DNA of 60,325 bases, taken from Candidatus Gastranaerophilales bacterium. Lineage in GTDB: Bacteria > Cyanobacteriota > Vampirovibrionia > Gastranaerophilales > Gastranaerophilaceae. Under the pieces are notes generated by a model. That model was not told where the DNA came from, searched no databases, and saw only the letters and a program-made list of their open reading frames with translations. The stretch is taken from positions 1-60,325 of the forward strand of contig UNSJ01000007.1 of assembly GCA_900548405.1 (NCBI GenBank), written 5' to 3'. This document shows, piece after piece, positions 42,762 to 51,509 of this stretch. The position numbers were made by a program, and so were the translations under genes. How positions within the stretch are numbered: the first letter of the stretch is position 1; each line of letters starts with the position of its first letter.

Positions 42762-43442
42762 TCGCAAATCCTTTTTCCATGTGTACAGAAAATATACGGA
42801 AAGAACAAGGTAAGTTGCCCACATAATAATTGTTGCAAAGCAGTTAGAGCCGTTTATATATGCCTCAACCCACATTACAACAGATAACAAATTAACCACA
42901 AACCAGATATACCATTGCTCTATACATCTTTTTACGGTCAAAATCAGTCCAAGCACTGAAAACACTGTTGTAACGGCATCAATATAAGGAGTTGCATCTC
43001 CTGTTTTCTTTAGAATATAAGAAAGTATTACCGAAAACACAATTGCTGCCAAAATAAAAATAACTCTGTCTTTATAACTTAAGTTGGTTTTTACAATTTC
43101 AAAAGAATCTTTTTTCAAATGCTTTTTCCACTTAAATATTCCTATAATTTGCATAGGGAAATAATAAAACATATAAAGTATTAAATTCCCGTAAAGTGCA
43201 TTTTGAAAAGCCAGATATGCATAGCACATTGTCCCTGTAAGCCCGAACAGATAACAGGAGATTTTTCCTTTGCCTGCAAGTATTGTGTAACTAATACCGC
43301 ATATAGCAGAAACCAGTGCAATTTTACTGTCCCCGATTAAAAAAGATATAAAAATTATCAGAAGAATTTCTAAAGGAAATAATATCCTCTCATATTTTCC
43401 CCATCCTTTTAATTCAGCTTTAACAAACTCTGCTATACACAT
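42705..43442 (-). CDS. pnuC: PnuC-family nicotinamide riboside/vitamin transporter
   Basis: 245 aa, about seven transmembrane helices. Motifs GLTGTMCYAYLAFQ, YGNLILYMFYYFPMQIIGIFKW and the C-terminal EQWYIWFVVNLLSVVMW identify PnuC, a facilitator for nicotinamide riboside (or a related vitamin). A final 25-residue polar tail overlaps the pirin gene. No Shine-Dalgarno: TATAAT (43455-43450, minus strand) lies 8 nt before the ATG, so a leaderless transcript is likely. Confidence 0.88.
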   Translation of the reverse strand: MCIAEFVKAELKGWGKYERILFPLEILLIIFISFLIGDSKIALVSAICGISYTILAGKGKISCYLFGLTGTMCYAYLAFQNALYGNLILYMFYYFPMQIIGIFKWKKHLKKDSFEIVKTNLSYKDRVIFILAAIVFSVILSYILKKTGDATPYIDAVTTVFSVLGLILTVKRCIEQWYIWFVVNLLSVVMWVEAYINGSNCFATIIMWATYLVLSVYFLYTWKKDLRLSQVKNQEITDTFNRLNL

Positions 43443-43545
43443 CGGTTTTATTATAGAACAAATTATCCTTTATGAGAAATATATTAAAACATTTAAATAT
43501 TTACTTTTTTTCATGTGTGTTGTCTACTAATATAAGGTAGAAACA

Positions 43546-44559
43546 ATGCAAGTAAATAAAATCAGCAGGGATAATTCAAACTTTACCGGATTATTAAATA
43601 ACAAAATTCTATTAAAGGGATTAGAAAAAGTTTCCGAACACGGGACTTCTTTTGCAGCAGGCACATCATTAGCAATGTCGCTTACTGTAAGACCTTTTGC
43701 TATTCATTCAACCCCTGATGTTGAAAAAGAAAACAAACAATACGCTATTGCAAATTCAATCGGCTCAGGAATTATAAAATTCGGTATTGTTGAGGCGGTT
43801 GCACTGCCAATTGAGAACGCTGTAAAAAATATTGACAAAAATCCTGAAAAATATTTAAAGCCCCAAACAATCAAAAATCTGCAAGAAACATCAAAAAAAC
43901 TTGTCGAATCTAAAAGCTACAAACTTTCTACTCAAATAATGAAACTTTCAACGGGTTTTATAACAGCAATTCCAAAATCAATGCTGACAATTGCTCTAAT
44001 CCCCGTTATTATGGATAAGCTTTTTAATATAAGAAAAAATGATAAAAAACAAAAATTTGAAACCCAAAATAAAGATATTCATTTTACAGGCTCAATTAAT
44101 GAAAATATTTCAAAAGGCATTGGAAAATTAATAGATAATATAAAATTCCAAAACTTTGTGAAAAAACACAAGCAGGAAGACAAAAATATTGCCAAACATA
44201 TTACTGCCGCAACAGATATTCTTCTCACATCTTCATTTGCATATCAAACAAACAAAAGCGACAAAATAAAAGACAACCGCAAAAAAGCACTTATTTATAA
44301 TAATGTAATTTCAACTGCCATAACTCTGATAGGAGGTTATGGAATTGACAACATTATAAAAAATAAAACAGGCAGGTTCATTGAGAAATTCTCAAAAATA
44401 AATAAAGGCGATCCGAAACTTCATAAATATATTGAAGGCATCAATATAGTAAGACCTGCAATTATCTTTGCAGGAATATATTACGGAATCCTGCCGATAT
44501 TTTCTACTTATATGGCAGAAAAAATTGACAAATATATTGAAAATAAAGAAAAAGCCTAA
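43546..44559 (+). CDS. uncharacterised FxG-tag membrane protein with an apparent internal duplication
   Basis: 337 aa, no known family. N-terminal NSNFTGLLNNK tag, then hydrophobic Gly/Ala/Ser helices (AIANSIGSGIIKFGIVEAV, STGFITAIPKSMLTIALIPV). Near residue 180 a second tag, DIHFTGSINENISKG, introduces a similar order of segments, e.g. YNNVISTAITLIGGYGIDNI, then KINKGDPKLHKYIEG. This suggests two homologous halves, each introduced by FTG. Probably membrane-associated. Weak AGGTAG ribosome-binding site. Confidence 0.6.
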   Translation: MQVNKISRDNSNFTGLLNNKILLKGLEKVSEHGTSFAAGTSLAMSLTVRPFAIHSTPDVEKENKQYAIANSIGSGIIKFGIVEAVALPIENAVKNIDKNPEKYLKPQTIKNLQETSKKLVESKSYKLSTQIMKLSTGFITAIPKSMLTIALIPVIMDKLFNIRKNDKKQKFETQNKDIHFTGSINENISKGIGKLIDNIKFQNFVKKHKQEDKNIAKHITAATDILLTSSFAYQTNKSDKIKDNRKKALIYNNVISTAITLIGGYGIDNIIKNKTGRFIEKFSKINKGDPKLHKYIEGINIVRPAIIFAGIYYGILPIFSTYMAEKIDKYIENKEKA

Positions 44560-44657
44560 GTCATTTCAGCCATAATTAATTACCCCTAAATATATTCCTT
44601 TGTCTATAAATATTTTTTCTTTTTTCATTTAACTTATTGAAAAAAGGAGATTAAAAT

Positions 44658-45392
44658 ATGAAAACAGTATTAATAACAGGTGCTATTTCAGGCATAGGTC
44701 TTGCTGCAAGTAAATTATTTTTACAACGAGGCTGGAAAGTAATTATGGCTGATAAAGAAGAAAAAAATGAAATTTTTGAAGAAATTAAAAATTTATATAA
44801 CAACAGCGTTACTTTTGTAAAAACAGACGTAAGCAAAGACAGAGATATTAAACATCTTTATGACAAATCAAAAGAGTTTTCAAAAGAAATTCACTGTATT
44901 ATAAATAATGCAGGAATTATCTCTCATGAACTTCTTCATGAACTTAAAGAAAACGAATGGGATGCCGTTATGGAAACAGATGTTAAATCTATATATCTTA
45001 CCGCTAAACATTTTATTCCTGAGATGATTAAGAACGGCGGAGGAACAATTGTAAATACAGCTTCGATATCAGGCATAGAAGCAGATTACAAAATGCCGGT
45101 TTACAATGCTGCAAAAGGCGCAATAGTCAATCTGACACGAGCTATGGCGCTTGATTATGCAGAAGATAATATAAGAGTAAACAGTGTTTGTCCCGGAGCA
45201 ACTCGAACCAATATGATAAACCCTGAAAATATTTCAAAATACGCCCAGGCAAATCCTATGAAAAGAATATGCGAGCCTGAAGAAATTGCAAAAGCCATGT
45301 ATTTTCTTGCAAGCGAAGAATCCAGCTATTGTAACGGGGTTAACCTTCCTGTAACAGGCGGTTTAGATGTACATACAGGACAGCCCAAATAA
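44658..45392 (+). CDS. short-chain dehydrogenase/reductase
   Basis: 244 aa classical SDR: TGAISGIGLAASKL cofactor loop, NNAGI, SIS followed by YNAAKGA (catalytic Ser-Tyr-Lys), and PGATRTNM. C-terminal LPVTGGLDVHTGQPK. The substrate cannot be predicted; FabG-like and sugar/polyol dehydrogenase relatives share this length. AAAAAGGAG ribosome-binding site. Confidence 0.88.
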   Translation: MKTVLITGAISGIGLAASKLFLQRGWKVIMADKEEKNEIFEEIKNLYNNSVTFVKTDVSKDRDIKHLYDKSKEFSKEIHCIINNAGIISHELLHELKENEWDAVMETDVKSIYLTAKHFIPEMIKNGGGTIVNTASISGIEADYKMPVYNAAKGAIVNLTRAMALDYAEDNIRVNSVCPGATRTNMINPENISKYAQANPMKRICEPEEIAKAMYFLASEESSYCNGVNLPVTGGLDVHTGQPK

Positions 45393-45458
45393 AAAAAGCC
45401 GTATTTATTGACTTATACCCCTCTTTGATGTATTTTACAAATTAATTGAGAGGAATAA

Positions 45459-46349
45459 GTGAAAAAACGCACCATAGGTATATTTAACGGAGCTTTGGCT
45501 GCTGCAAGTTACGGTACTAACCCGTTATTTGCATTGCCTTTGTATGCCGCAGGAATAGGTGTGAACTCTGTTTTATTTTACAGATATGTTCTGGCTGTAA
45601 TAATTTACGGAATATGGCTGAAATTTGTCAAAAAGATATCTTTGAAAATATCTTATAAACAATTTGTTCCGATTTTATTTTTAGGCTTATTTTTTTCGCT
45701 CTCATCTTTAACACTGTTCAGTGCATTTAAGTATATAGAAGCAGGGATAGCCTGTACAATCTTGTTTATTTATCCTGTACTTGTAGCATTAATTATGGCT
45801 TTATTTTTTAAAGAAAAAATTACCAAAACAGTAATCTTTTCAATTATTCTTACATCAATTGGTGTTGTTCTTTTGTATAAAGGCAAATCAGGCATTGACC
45901 TTAATTTACACGGGGTTGCCATAGTATTTACGTCTGCTCTTTTATATGCCTTATACATTGTAGGTGTAAAAAATATAAAGACCGTTAAACATATCAGACC
46001 GACAGTATTAAGTTTTTACGTCATGCTTTGCGGACTTTTAGTCTATATATATAATCTTAAATTCTGTACAGAATTACAACCGCTGGATAAACCATTATTA
46101 TGGCTTTATGCAATAGGGCTTTCTGTAATACCAACTATAATTTCTCTTGAAACAATAACAATTGCAATAAAAATCATTGGTTCCACAACAACTGCTCTTT
46201 TAGGAGCTTTAGAGCCTTTAACAGCAATATTTTTCGGTGTATTATTCTTCCATGAGCAATTGACCTTAAGAATAATAATTGGTGTAATCTTAATTCTTTT
46301 AGGCGTATTTTTAATAATTTTAAGGAAAAAGCACAGAGCAGCAGAATAA
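45459..46349 (+). CDS. EamA/DMT-superfamily permease
   Basis: 296 aa, ten predicted helices in two EamA halves (IFNGALAAASYGTNPLFALP; YKQFVPILFLGLFFSLSS; LLGALEPLTAIFFGVLFF). The conserved LEPLxAxxxG segment near the end is typical. Probable metabolite exporter. GTG start with GAGAGGA 4 nt upstream. Confidence 0.85.
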   Translation: MKKRTIGIFNGALAAASYGTNPLFALPLYAAGIGVNSVLFYRYVLAVIIYGIWLKFVKKISLKISYKQFVPILFLGLFFSLSSLTLFSAFKYIEAGIACTILFIYPVLVALIMALFFKEKITKTVIFSIILTSIGVVLLYKGKSGIDLNLHGVAIVFTSALLYALYIVGVKNIKTVKHIRPTVLSFYVMLCGLLVYIYNLKFCTELQPLDKPLLWLYAIGLSVIPTIISLETITIAIKIIGSTTTALLGALEPLTAIFFGVLFFHEQLTLRIIIGVILILLGVFLIILRKKHRAAE

Positions 46350-46359
46350 AAATTAAAAA

Positions 46360-46446
46360 CAGAGAGGAAGGGATTCGAACCCTCGGTGGAATTGCTCCCA
46401 CACAACCTTTCCAAGATTGCACCTTAAACCGCTCGGACACCTCTCT
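46360..46446 (-). tRNA. tRNA-Ser (GGA)
   Basis: 87 nt, class II with a long variable arm. 7-bp acceptor AGAGAGG/CCTCTCT, anticodon GGA in TTGGAAA, T loop TTCGAAT, discriminator G. CCA is not encoded. Confidence 0.93.
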
Positions 46447-46530
46447 ATTTATTTATCAAGCTTTTAGTTTTTTTTGCTCATATTATGCTCATATTTTATT
46501 GTTTTTATACTAACATAAACATTTATTTCA

Positions 46531-46545
46531 TGTTAATATTTACGT
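46531..46545 (+). promoter_or_regulatory. extended -10 directly ahead of aroA (leaderless start)
   Basis: TGt-TAATAT (46531-46539) ends 7 nt before the aroA ATG; no Shine-Dalgarno sequence is present. Confidence 0.55.
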
Positions 46546-47817
46546 ATGCAAAAAGTTATAGATAAAAATATAAAAGGTTTAAACGGCACTGTTACTATAC
46601 CTTCCGACAAATCAATTTCCCACAGAGCAGTAATGTTTGCTTCTTTAGCAAAAGGAAAATCAATTATTAAAAACTTCTCAAAAGGTCAGGATCCGCTTTC
46701 TTCTTTAAAGGTTTGCCGAGCTTTAGGCATAGATGCACAATTCAGTGATGATTTAATTATTTATTCATCAGGAAAGTTGTCAACACCTATTACAGCTTTG
46801 GATTGCGGAAATTCAGGCACTACCATGAGGCTTATGTCGGGAATTCTTGCAGGACAAAATTTTAATTCAGTTTTAATTGGTGATGAAAGCTTATCAAAAC
46901 GCCCAATGAAAAGGGTTATTGAGCCATTAACACTTATGGGCGGAGAAATTCAATCTAATGGATATAAATCCCCGTTAAAAGTAAATGGGAAAAAACTGCA
47001 TAGCATTGATTATGTATCAAAACTTGCATCAGCTCAGGTAAAATCCTGTATTTTACTTGCAGGCTTATATGCTGAGGGTAAAACTACTTTTACGGAACCT
47101 TATATTTCGCGTGACCACACAGAAAGAATGTTGAAATATATGGGAGCAAATATTTGTTCTGATAAAAATACTGTGACAATAGAAAAATCCGAACTTGAAG
47201 GAAAAACTATTGAAATTTGCGGTGATATTTCATCTGCTGCTTACTTTATAGCTGCAGGTTTAATTGTTCCTAATTCCAAAATAATCTTAAAAAATACAGG
47301 CTTAAATCCTACAAGAACAGGGATTATTGAAGCAGCTTTAAAAATGGGCGGTAATGTCGAAATTCTCGATAAGAAAACGGTTTCAGGCGAGGAAGTCGGA
47401 GATATTCAAATATCATATTCAGACTTAAAATCATGCATAATTGAAGGTGAAATTATCCCGAGACTGATAGATGAATTGCCTGTTATAGCCGTTATGGCAA
47501 CCCAAGCTGAAGGAACAACCGTAATTAAAGATGCACAGGATTTAAGAAACAAAGAATCTGACAGAATCAAAGCAGTTGTTACAGAATTGCAAAAGCTTGG
47601 TGCTGATATTGAAGAAACACAGGACGGATTTATTATAAACGGTAAAAAAGCTTTAAAAGGCAATGCTGAAGTTGAAACTTATCACGACCACAGACTTGCA
47701 ATGAGTTTATTTGTGGCAGGCTTAATATGTGAAAATCCTGTTTCAATTAACGGCTTTGAGTGGGTGGATATCTCTTTTCCGGAATTTGACCAATTATTTA
47801 ATACTTTAACATTGTAA
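46546..47817 (+). CDS. aroA: 3-phosphoshikimate 1-carboxyvinyltransferase (EPSP synthase)
   Basis: 423 aa. PSDKSISHRAVMFASLA binds shikimate-3-phosphate; LDCGNSGTTMRLMSGIL is the PEP-loop signature; RDHTERML, RLIDELPVIAVMA, LRNKESDRI and DHRLAMSL complete the active site. Sixth step of the shikimate pathway. The NSGTTMR loop has Gly-Thr-Thr, whereas many class I enzymes have NAGTAMR. Translated from an apparently leaderless mRNA. Confidence 0.96.
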   Translation: MQKVIDKNIKGLNGTVTIPSDKSISHRAVMFASLAKGKSIIKNFSKGQDPLSSLKVCRALGIDAQFSDDLIIYSSGKLSTPITALDCGNSGTTMRLMSGILAGQNFNSVLIGDESLSKRPMKRVIEPLTLMGGEIQSNGYKSPLKVNGKKLHSIDYVSKLASAQVKSCILLAGLYAEGKTTFTEPYISRDHTERMLKYMGANICSDKNTVTIEKSELEGKTIEICGDISSAAYFIAAGLIVPNSKIILKNTGLNPTRTGIIEAALKMGGNVEILDKKTVSGEEVGDIQISYSDLKSCIIEGEIIPRLIDELPVIAVMATQAEGTTVIKDAQDLRNKESDRIKAVVTELQKLGADIEETQDGFIINGKKALKGNAEVETYHDHRLAMSLFVAGLICENPVSINGFEWVDISFPEFDQLFNTLTL

Positions 47818-47924
47818 AGAAATATTAACTTAACTTTTTATATATAAGCAATTTTCACAAAAAGAAATTTTTTATATATTCAAGGTTAGGTTATAAATTT
47901 TTGAAAGGTTAAGGTATTTAGGTT

Positions 47925-48959
47925 ATGGCATTAGATTCAATTAACAATTATGGAAGTGCGTATGATGATTTCTACGCCCAACAATATTTTGCAAAGGCAA
48001 ATCAACAGCCCCAACAACCACAAGCTCCTCAAAATCCTGCATTTACAGGTTATCATCAACAACCGGGTGCTGACACATTCCAAAAATCAGGCAGCTCACC
48101 TTTATCAACAGGTTTGGCATTAGGAGCAGTTGCAGGTGGTGCGACAGGAGCTGGTACATATTTCTGGGGTTCAAACCCGATTAAAGACGGAAATGTTGAT
48201 GAAAGCCTATTAGGCACACTTGATGAAACTGCTTATCAAGATGCATTAAAAGGTAAAAAAGAAGAATTACTTACAAATGCAAAACAATCAGTTTTAGACA
48301 AATACAAAATCAAAGACGAAAAGCAATTAGAAGCTATTAAGAAATTCGTTGCAGCTGAAGATAAATCAAAATTACCTAAAGAAGTTATGGACTTAATCCC
48401 TGATGACATGAAATCAAATCCTAAAGCTGCAAAAATCAGAAGCGAAGCAGCAATAAAAGAAATCGGTGAAATTAAAGTTGATGATATTACTTCGCAAGCC
48501 GAAAAACTGGTTTCAAAAGACACTTTAAAATTTAAAGCCCAAGAATTAACTGATTTAAAAGCATTTGAAGGCAAAATCACAGGTCTTGCAGATGATATCA
48601 AACCTGCTGAATTAGAAAAATTTATTAAAGACAACGCAAAATCTTTCGGAATCACAGGTGATGAAAAAGCAATCGAAGCTGAAGCTAAAAAATTAGCAGC
48701 AAAAGGCAAAGCAGAATTGCTTACAAGCCACAAAGCAAGAATAACAAATGCTGAAAGTGCAGTTAACACAGTACGAGAAGGTTTAGGCAAAAAATTTGCA
48801 GCATACTGGGATGACGGAGCTAAAGCATTAAAGAAAGATACTCCTGAAGCGTTGACAAAAGCTTTCAAAAATTTCAAATGGAATAAAGCATTAAAAGGCG
48901 GCGGTATCGCAGCTGCTGCGGGTCTTGTATTAGGACTTTTATTCGGGAACAATGCATAA
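47925..48959 (+). CDS. uncharacterised FxG-tag, Lys/Ala-rich helical protein
   Basis: 344 aa, no known family. Gln/Pro-rich N-terminus (QQPQQPQAPQNPAFTGYHQQ) containing an FTG tag near residues 42-44, a Gly/Ala-rich possible membrane helix (GLALGAVAGGATGAGTYFWG, about 65-84), then a long Lys/Glu/Ala/Leu-rich helical region. It ends in a second Gly/Ala-rich hydrophobic segment (GGGIAAAAGLVLGLLFG). The two hydrophobic ends suggest a membrane-tethered coiled protein. Followed by a strong terminator. Confidence 0.6.
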   Translation: MALDSINNYGSAYDDFYAQQYFAKANQQPQQPQAPQNPAFTGYHQQPGADTFQKSGSSPLSTGLALGAVAGGATGAGTYFWGSNPIKDGNVDESLLGTLDETAYQDALKGKKEELLTNAKQSVLDKYKIKDEKQLEAIKKFVAAEDKSKLPKEVMDLIPDDMKSNPKAAKIRSEAAIKEIGEIKVDDITSQAEKLVSKDTLKFKAQELTDLKAFEGKITGLADDIKPAELEKFIKDNAKSFGITGDEKAIEAEAKKLAAKGKAELLTSHKARITNAESAVNTVREGLGKKFAAYWDDGAKALKKDTPEALTKAFKNFKWNKALKGGGIAAAAGLVLGLLFGNNA

Positions 48960-48981
48960 TAACATATAAAAACGTATAATT

Positions 48982-49014
48982 AAAACTCCTGTAATTAATT
49001 ACAGGAGTTTTTTT
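48982..49014. terminator. bidirectional terminator
   Basis: AAAACTCCTGTAA and TTACAGGAGTTTT form a long perfect stem around TTAA-type loop sequence, with a T7 tail, between the FxG gene and the convergent histidine kinase. Confidence 0.92.
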
Positions 49015-49015
49015 A

Positions 49016-50416
49016 TTATGTATCTTCCATAGGAATTCTTATGATAAAGTTACTTCCTTCGCCTAAATTACTTTTGACCGCAATAGTACCTTTGTGTAGT
49101 TCGGTTATGTTCTTTACAATAGCAAGTCCCAAGCCAGTACCACCGTTTTTTCGGCTTCTTGCCTTATCAACCCTATAAAACCTGTCGAAAAGAAAAGGAA
49201 GATGCTCCTGTGATATGCCAATGCCGTAATCCTTTACTTCTATTTGAGCAAAATTTTCCACGCACGAAATTATTATATCAATATTTTCTGATTTGGAATA
49301 TTTAACGGCATTTGTCAGTAAATTGCTCACTGCTCTTGATATAAGTTCTTTGTCACCCCAAATATTTATTATATCTTTATTTATAAGATTTATTTTTATA
49401 TCATTGTGTATTGTATAGTTAATTATACTTTCTATAACCTCGTTTAATGCAAATCTTTTAAAATTCTTGTGCTCACCTGTTTTTTCTACTTCTATCTCTG
49501 ACAAACTCAAAATATCATTTACAAGAGAGTTCAACATTTTTGACTGATGCACAATTATCTCATAACATTCTTTATCCTGTTCATTTATATTATTTTTTAA
49601 TTCTAATAATTCTATTGCCGAATTTATTGCAGTAATAGGCGTTTTAATTTCGTGAGAAACGTTTTGAATAAAGTCAGATTTGTATTCCTCAAGCTGCTTT
49701 AACCTGTTAATTTGACTTTTTAATCGTTGAGTCATTTTTTTTATACAAACAGCAAGTTCTTCCAATAGCTCAAGTTTGGGCACTTTAATTTCTGTATCCA
49801 GCTCACCGTTTGCAATTTTTATAACGCTTTCCTGTAAAACATTAAAAGGTATTCTTAATTTTTGTATTATATAAACTACACTTGAAGCAACAAATAATAT
49901 AAATAAAAGTATAAACAAAAACAGATAATGCTGAGCTTGAAGAAGGATTTTCATTACATCTTCTTCCGAAACAGTAAGTTTCAGATAGTAAGCTTCATTA
50001 CCGGGCTGAACTTTTTTTACCAAACCTATTATTTTATGCCTGTCTATAATATCAAACTTTCTTTTGTTTTTACTCTCTGCACTTAAATTTTGGCTTTCAT
50101 CAAGTATTGACTCCTTATCATTCGTTAAAGAAGAAGCTATCAATTTCTTATCTTTATCAAAGATTTTTATTTTTACATCAGTATTTTCAAAAATTCGGCA
50201 ATATTTTTCCAAAGATTTAAAATCTTTGTTTTCTAAATAAGGAGATATTGCATACTCTATTTGCTTTTGAAAGATAGGAAGTTCATGATATTCTTCTTCC
50301 ATATATGCATTGTTAAATTTTACAATACTAAGAAAATATATGATTACAAAAAGTAAAACTAAACCTGTAAACCATAATAAACTGCTTATTAAAAACTTTT
50401 CACGTTTATTCATCAT
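49016..50416 (-). CDS. sensor histidine kinase (PhoR/ResE-like)
   Basis: 466 aa. Two transmembrane helices (about 9-32 and 165-188) flank an extracytoplasmic sensor of about 130 residues. HAMP follows (about 189-240), then HisKA with FIQNVSHEIKTPITAINSAI (phospho-His), and HATPase with NLLTNAVKYSKS (N), DYGIGIS (G1) and GGTGLGLAIVKNI (G2). Overlaps the response regulator gene by 11 nt (8 nt if the second ATG is used), a coupled two-component pair. No target genes are apparent from the sequence. Confidence 0.93.
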   Translation of the reverse strand: MMNKREKFLISSLLWFTGLVLLFVIIYFLSIVKFNNAYMEEEYHELPIFQKQIEYAISPYLENKDFKSLEKYCRIFENTDVKIKIFDKDKKLIASSLTNDKESILDESQNLSAESKNKRKFDIIDRHKIIGLVKKVQPGNEAYYLKLTVSEEDVMKILLQAQHYLFLFILLFILFVASSVVYIIQKLRIPFNVLQESVIKIANGELDTEIKVPKLELLEELAVCIKKMTQRLKSQINRLKQLEEYKSDFIQNVSHEIKTPITAINSAIELLELKNNINEQDKECYEIIVHQSKMLNSLVNDILSLSEIEVEKTGEHKNFKRFALNEVIESIINYTIHNDIKINLINKDIINIWGDKELISRAVSNLLTNAVKYSKSENIDIIISCVENFAQIEVKDYGIGISQEHLPFLFDRFYRVDKARSRKNGGTGLGLAIVKNITELHKGTIAVKSNLGEGSNFIIRIPMEDT

Positions 50417-51095
50417 TCAAACCTTTTAGCTTATACCCGAAACCCCTTACTGTTTTAATATTTTCACCCAAACTGCCTAATTTACGGCGGAGATTTAATA
50501 TTTGAACATCAATTGCTCTTTCCGATACATCAAAGCCTTCATCGCCTCTTAAATATTGTAATAAAGCAGAACGTGAAAATACTTTTCCTGCATTGGAAAT
50601 AAATAACTTTATAAGCTTAAACTCAAAATGAGTTAATTCAACAGCTTTATTATTAACCTTCACAGCAAAACTCTTTTCATCAAGAACAACATCTTTATAC
50701 AGCTTTATGTCAGAATTTACATTTTCTAAATGCGCATTAATCCTAGCCAAAAGAATTTTATTGCTGAAAGGTTTCGTTATATAATCTATTGCTCCGGTTT
50801 TAAAACCGTTTAAAATATCATCTTCCAATTTCTTTGCTGTAAGCATGATAACTTGTATTGATTTTAGATAATCATCATCTTTTATAATCTTGCAAAGCGT
50901 AAATCCGTCAATTTCAGGAATCATTACATCCATTAAAATCAAATCAGGCTTATCTTCTTTTATAAGTTTTAAAGCTTCTTCCCCGTCATAAGCTTTTCTT
51001 ATTTTGTAATATCCGTCAGTTAACAAAACAAGTTCTATTAACCTGTTTATATGCTGTTCATCTTCCACTATTAAAATTTTTGAATCTTTACTCAT
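50406..51095 (-). CDS. OmpR/PhoB-family response regulator
   Basis: 229 aa. Receiver domain with IVEDEQ, LILMDVMIPEIDG (phospho-acceptor Asp near residue 55) and VIMLTAKK. The C-terminal winged helix (about 130-226) ends ...SERAIDVQILNLRRKLG and TVRGFGYKL. Pairs with the kinase immediately downstream. GATAAT (51107-51102, minus strand) stands 7 nt before the ATG, so the transcript may start at the start codon. Confidence 0.95.
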   Translation of the reverse strand: MSKDSKILIVEDEQHINRLIELVLLTDGYYKIRKAYDGEEALKLIKEDKPDLILMDVMIPEIDGFTLCKIIKDDDYLKSIQVIMLTAKKLEDDILNGFKTGAIDYITKPFSNKILLARINAHLENVNSDIKLYKDVVLDEKSFAVKVNNKAVELTHFEFKLIKLFISNAGKVFSRSALLQYLRGDEGFDVSERAIDVQILNLRRKLGSLGENIKTVRGFGYKLKGLNDE

Positions 51096-51154
51096 ACACC
51101 TATTATCTTATCACATCATAGAGCTTCTATAACACTAACAATTTGCATACAAAT

Positions 51155-51184
51155 AAAAAGACCTACTTTTGGAGGTCTTTTTAT
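51155..51184 (-). terminator. terminator after the CAT tRNA
   Basis: AAAAAGACCT...AGGTCTTTTT stem with a hexanucleotide-scale loop and T-rich ends, placed just downstream of the tRNA in its direction of transcription. Confidence 0.85.
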
Positions 51185-51185
51185 T

Positions 51186-51246
<61 letters not shown>

Positions 51247-51257
<11 letters not shown>

Positions 51258-51457
51258 ACGGTAATATTCAGTTTTTATTTTGTGTAGGCTTGCGGTAGTT
51301 CCTACCTTTCCTCTCAAAACGATACTTAATCGTTTTTCGGCAGAGTGCCACAGTCCCACGGTAATATTCAGTTTTCATTTTGTGTGGGCTTGCGGTAGTT
51401 CCTACCTTTCCTCTCAAAACGATACTTAATCGTTTTTCGGCAGAGTGCCACAGTCCC
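51247..51457. repeat. 100-bp tandem duplication adjoining the CAT tRNA
   Basis: Two units of exactly 100 bp (51247-51346, 51347-51446) that differ at only two positions (51275 T/C and 51286 A/G, by direct comparison), plus the first 11 bases of a third. Each unit begins with GCCACAGTCCC, the complement of the tRNA 5' end, so the tRNA start appears three times. Inside each unit, on the minus strand, AAAACGAT-TAAGT-ATCGTTTT and GGTAG-GAA-CTACC are inverted repeats. No protein-coding signal. Confidence 0.9.
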
Positions 51458-51509
51458 GTGCACATAATACAATTTTCAATTTATCATTAAAATTTCAAAA
51501 AATCAAGTA

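Noticed and set aside
48236..48952. 238-codon frame on the minus strand opposite the FxG protein
   Set aside because: Antisense shadow of a Lys/Ala-rich gene; its Ser/Phe-rich composition is the expected mirror, and there is no ribosome-binding site.
51347..51457. Additional tRNA copies at the repeated GGGACTGTGGC
   Set aside because: Only the first 11 nt are repeated; no anticodon or T arm follows.
51268..51465. 65-codon minus-strand frame across the 100-bp repeats
   Set aside because: It exists only because the unit is duplicated; the two halves are read in different frames, with no supporting start signal.
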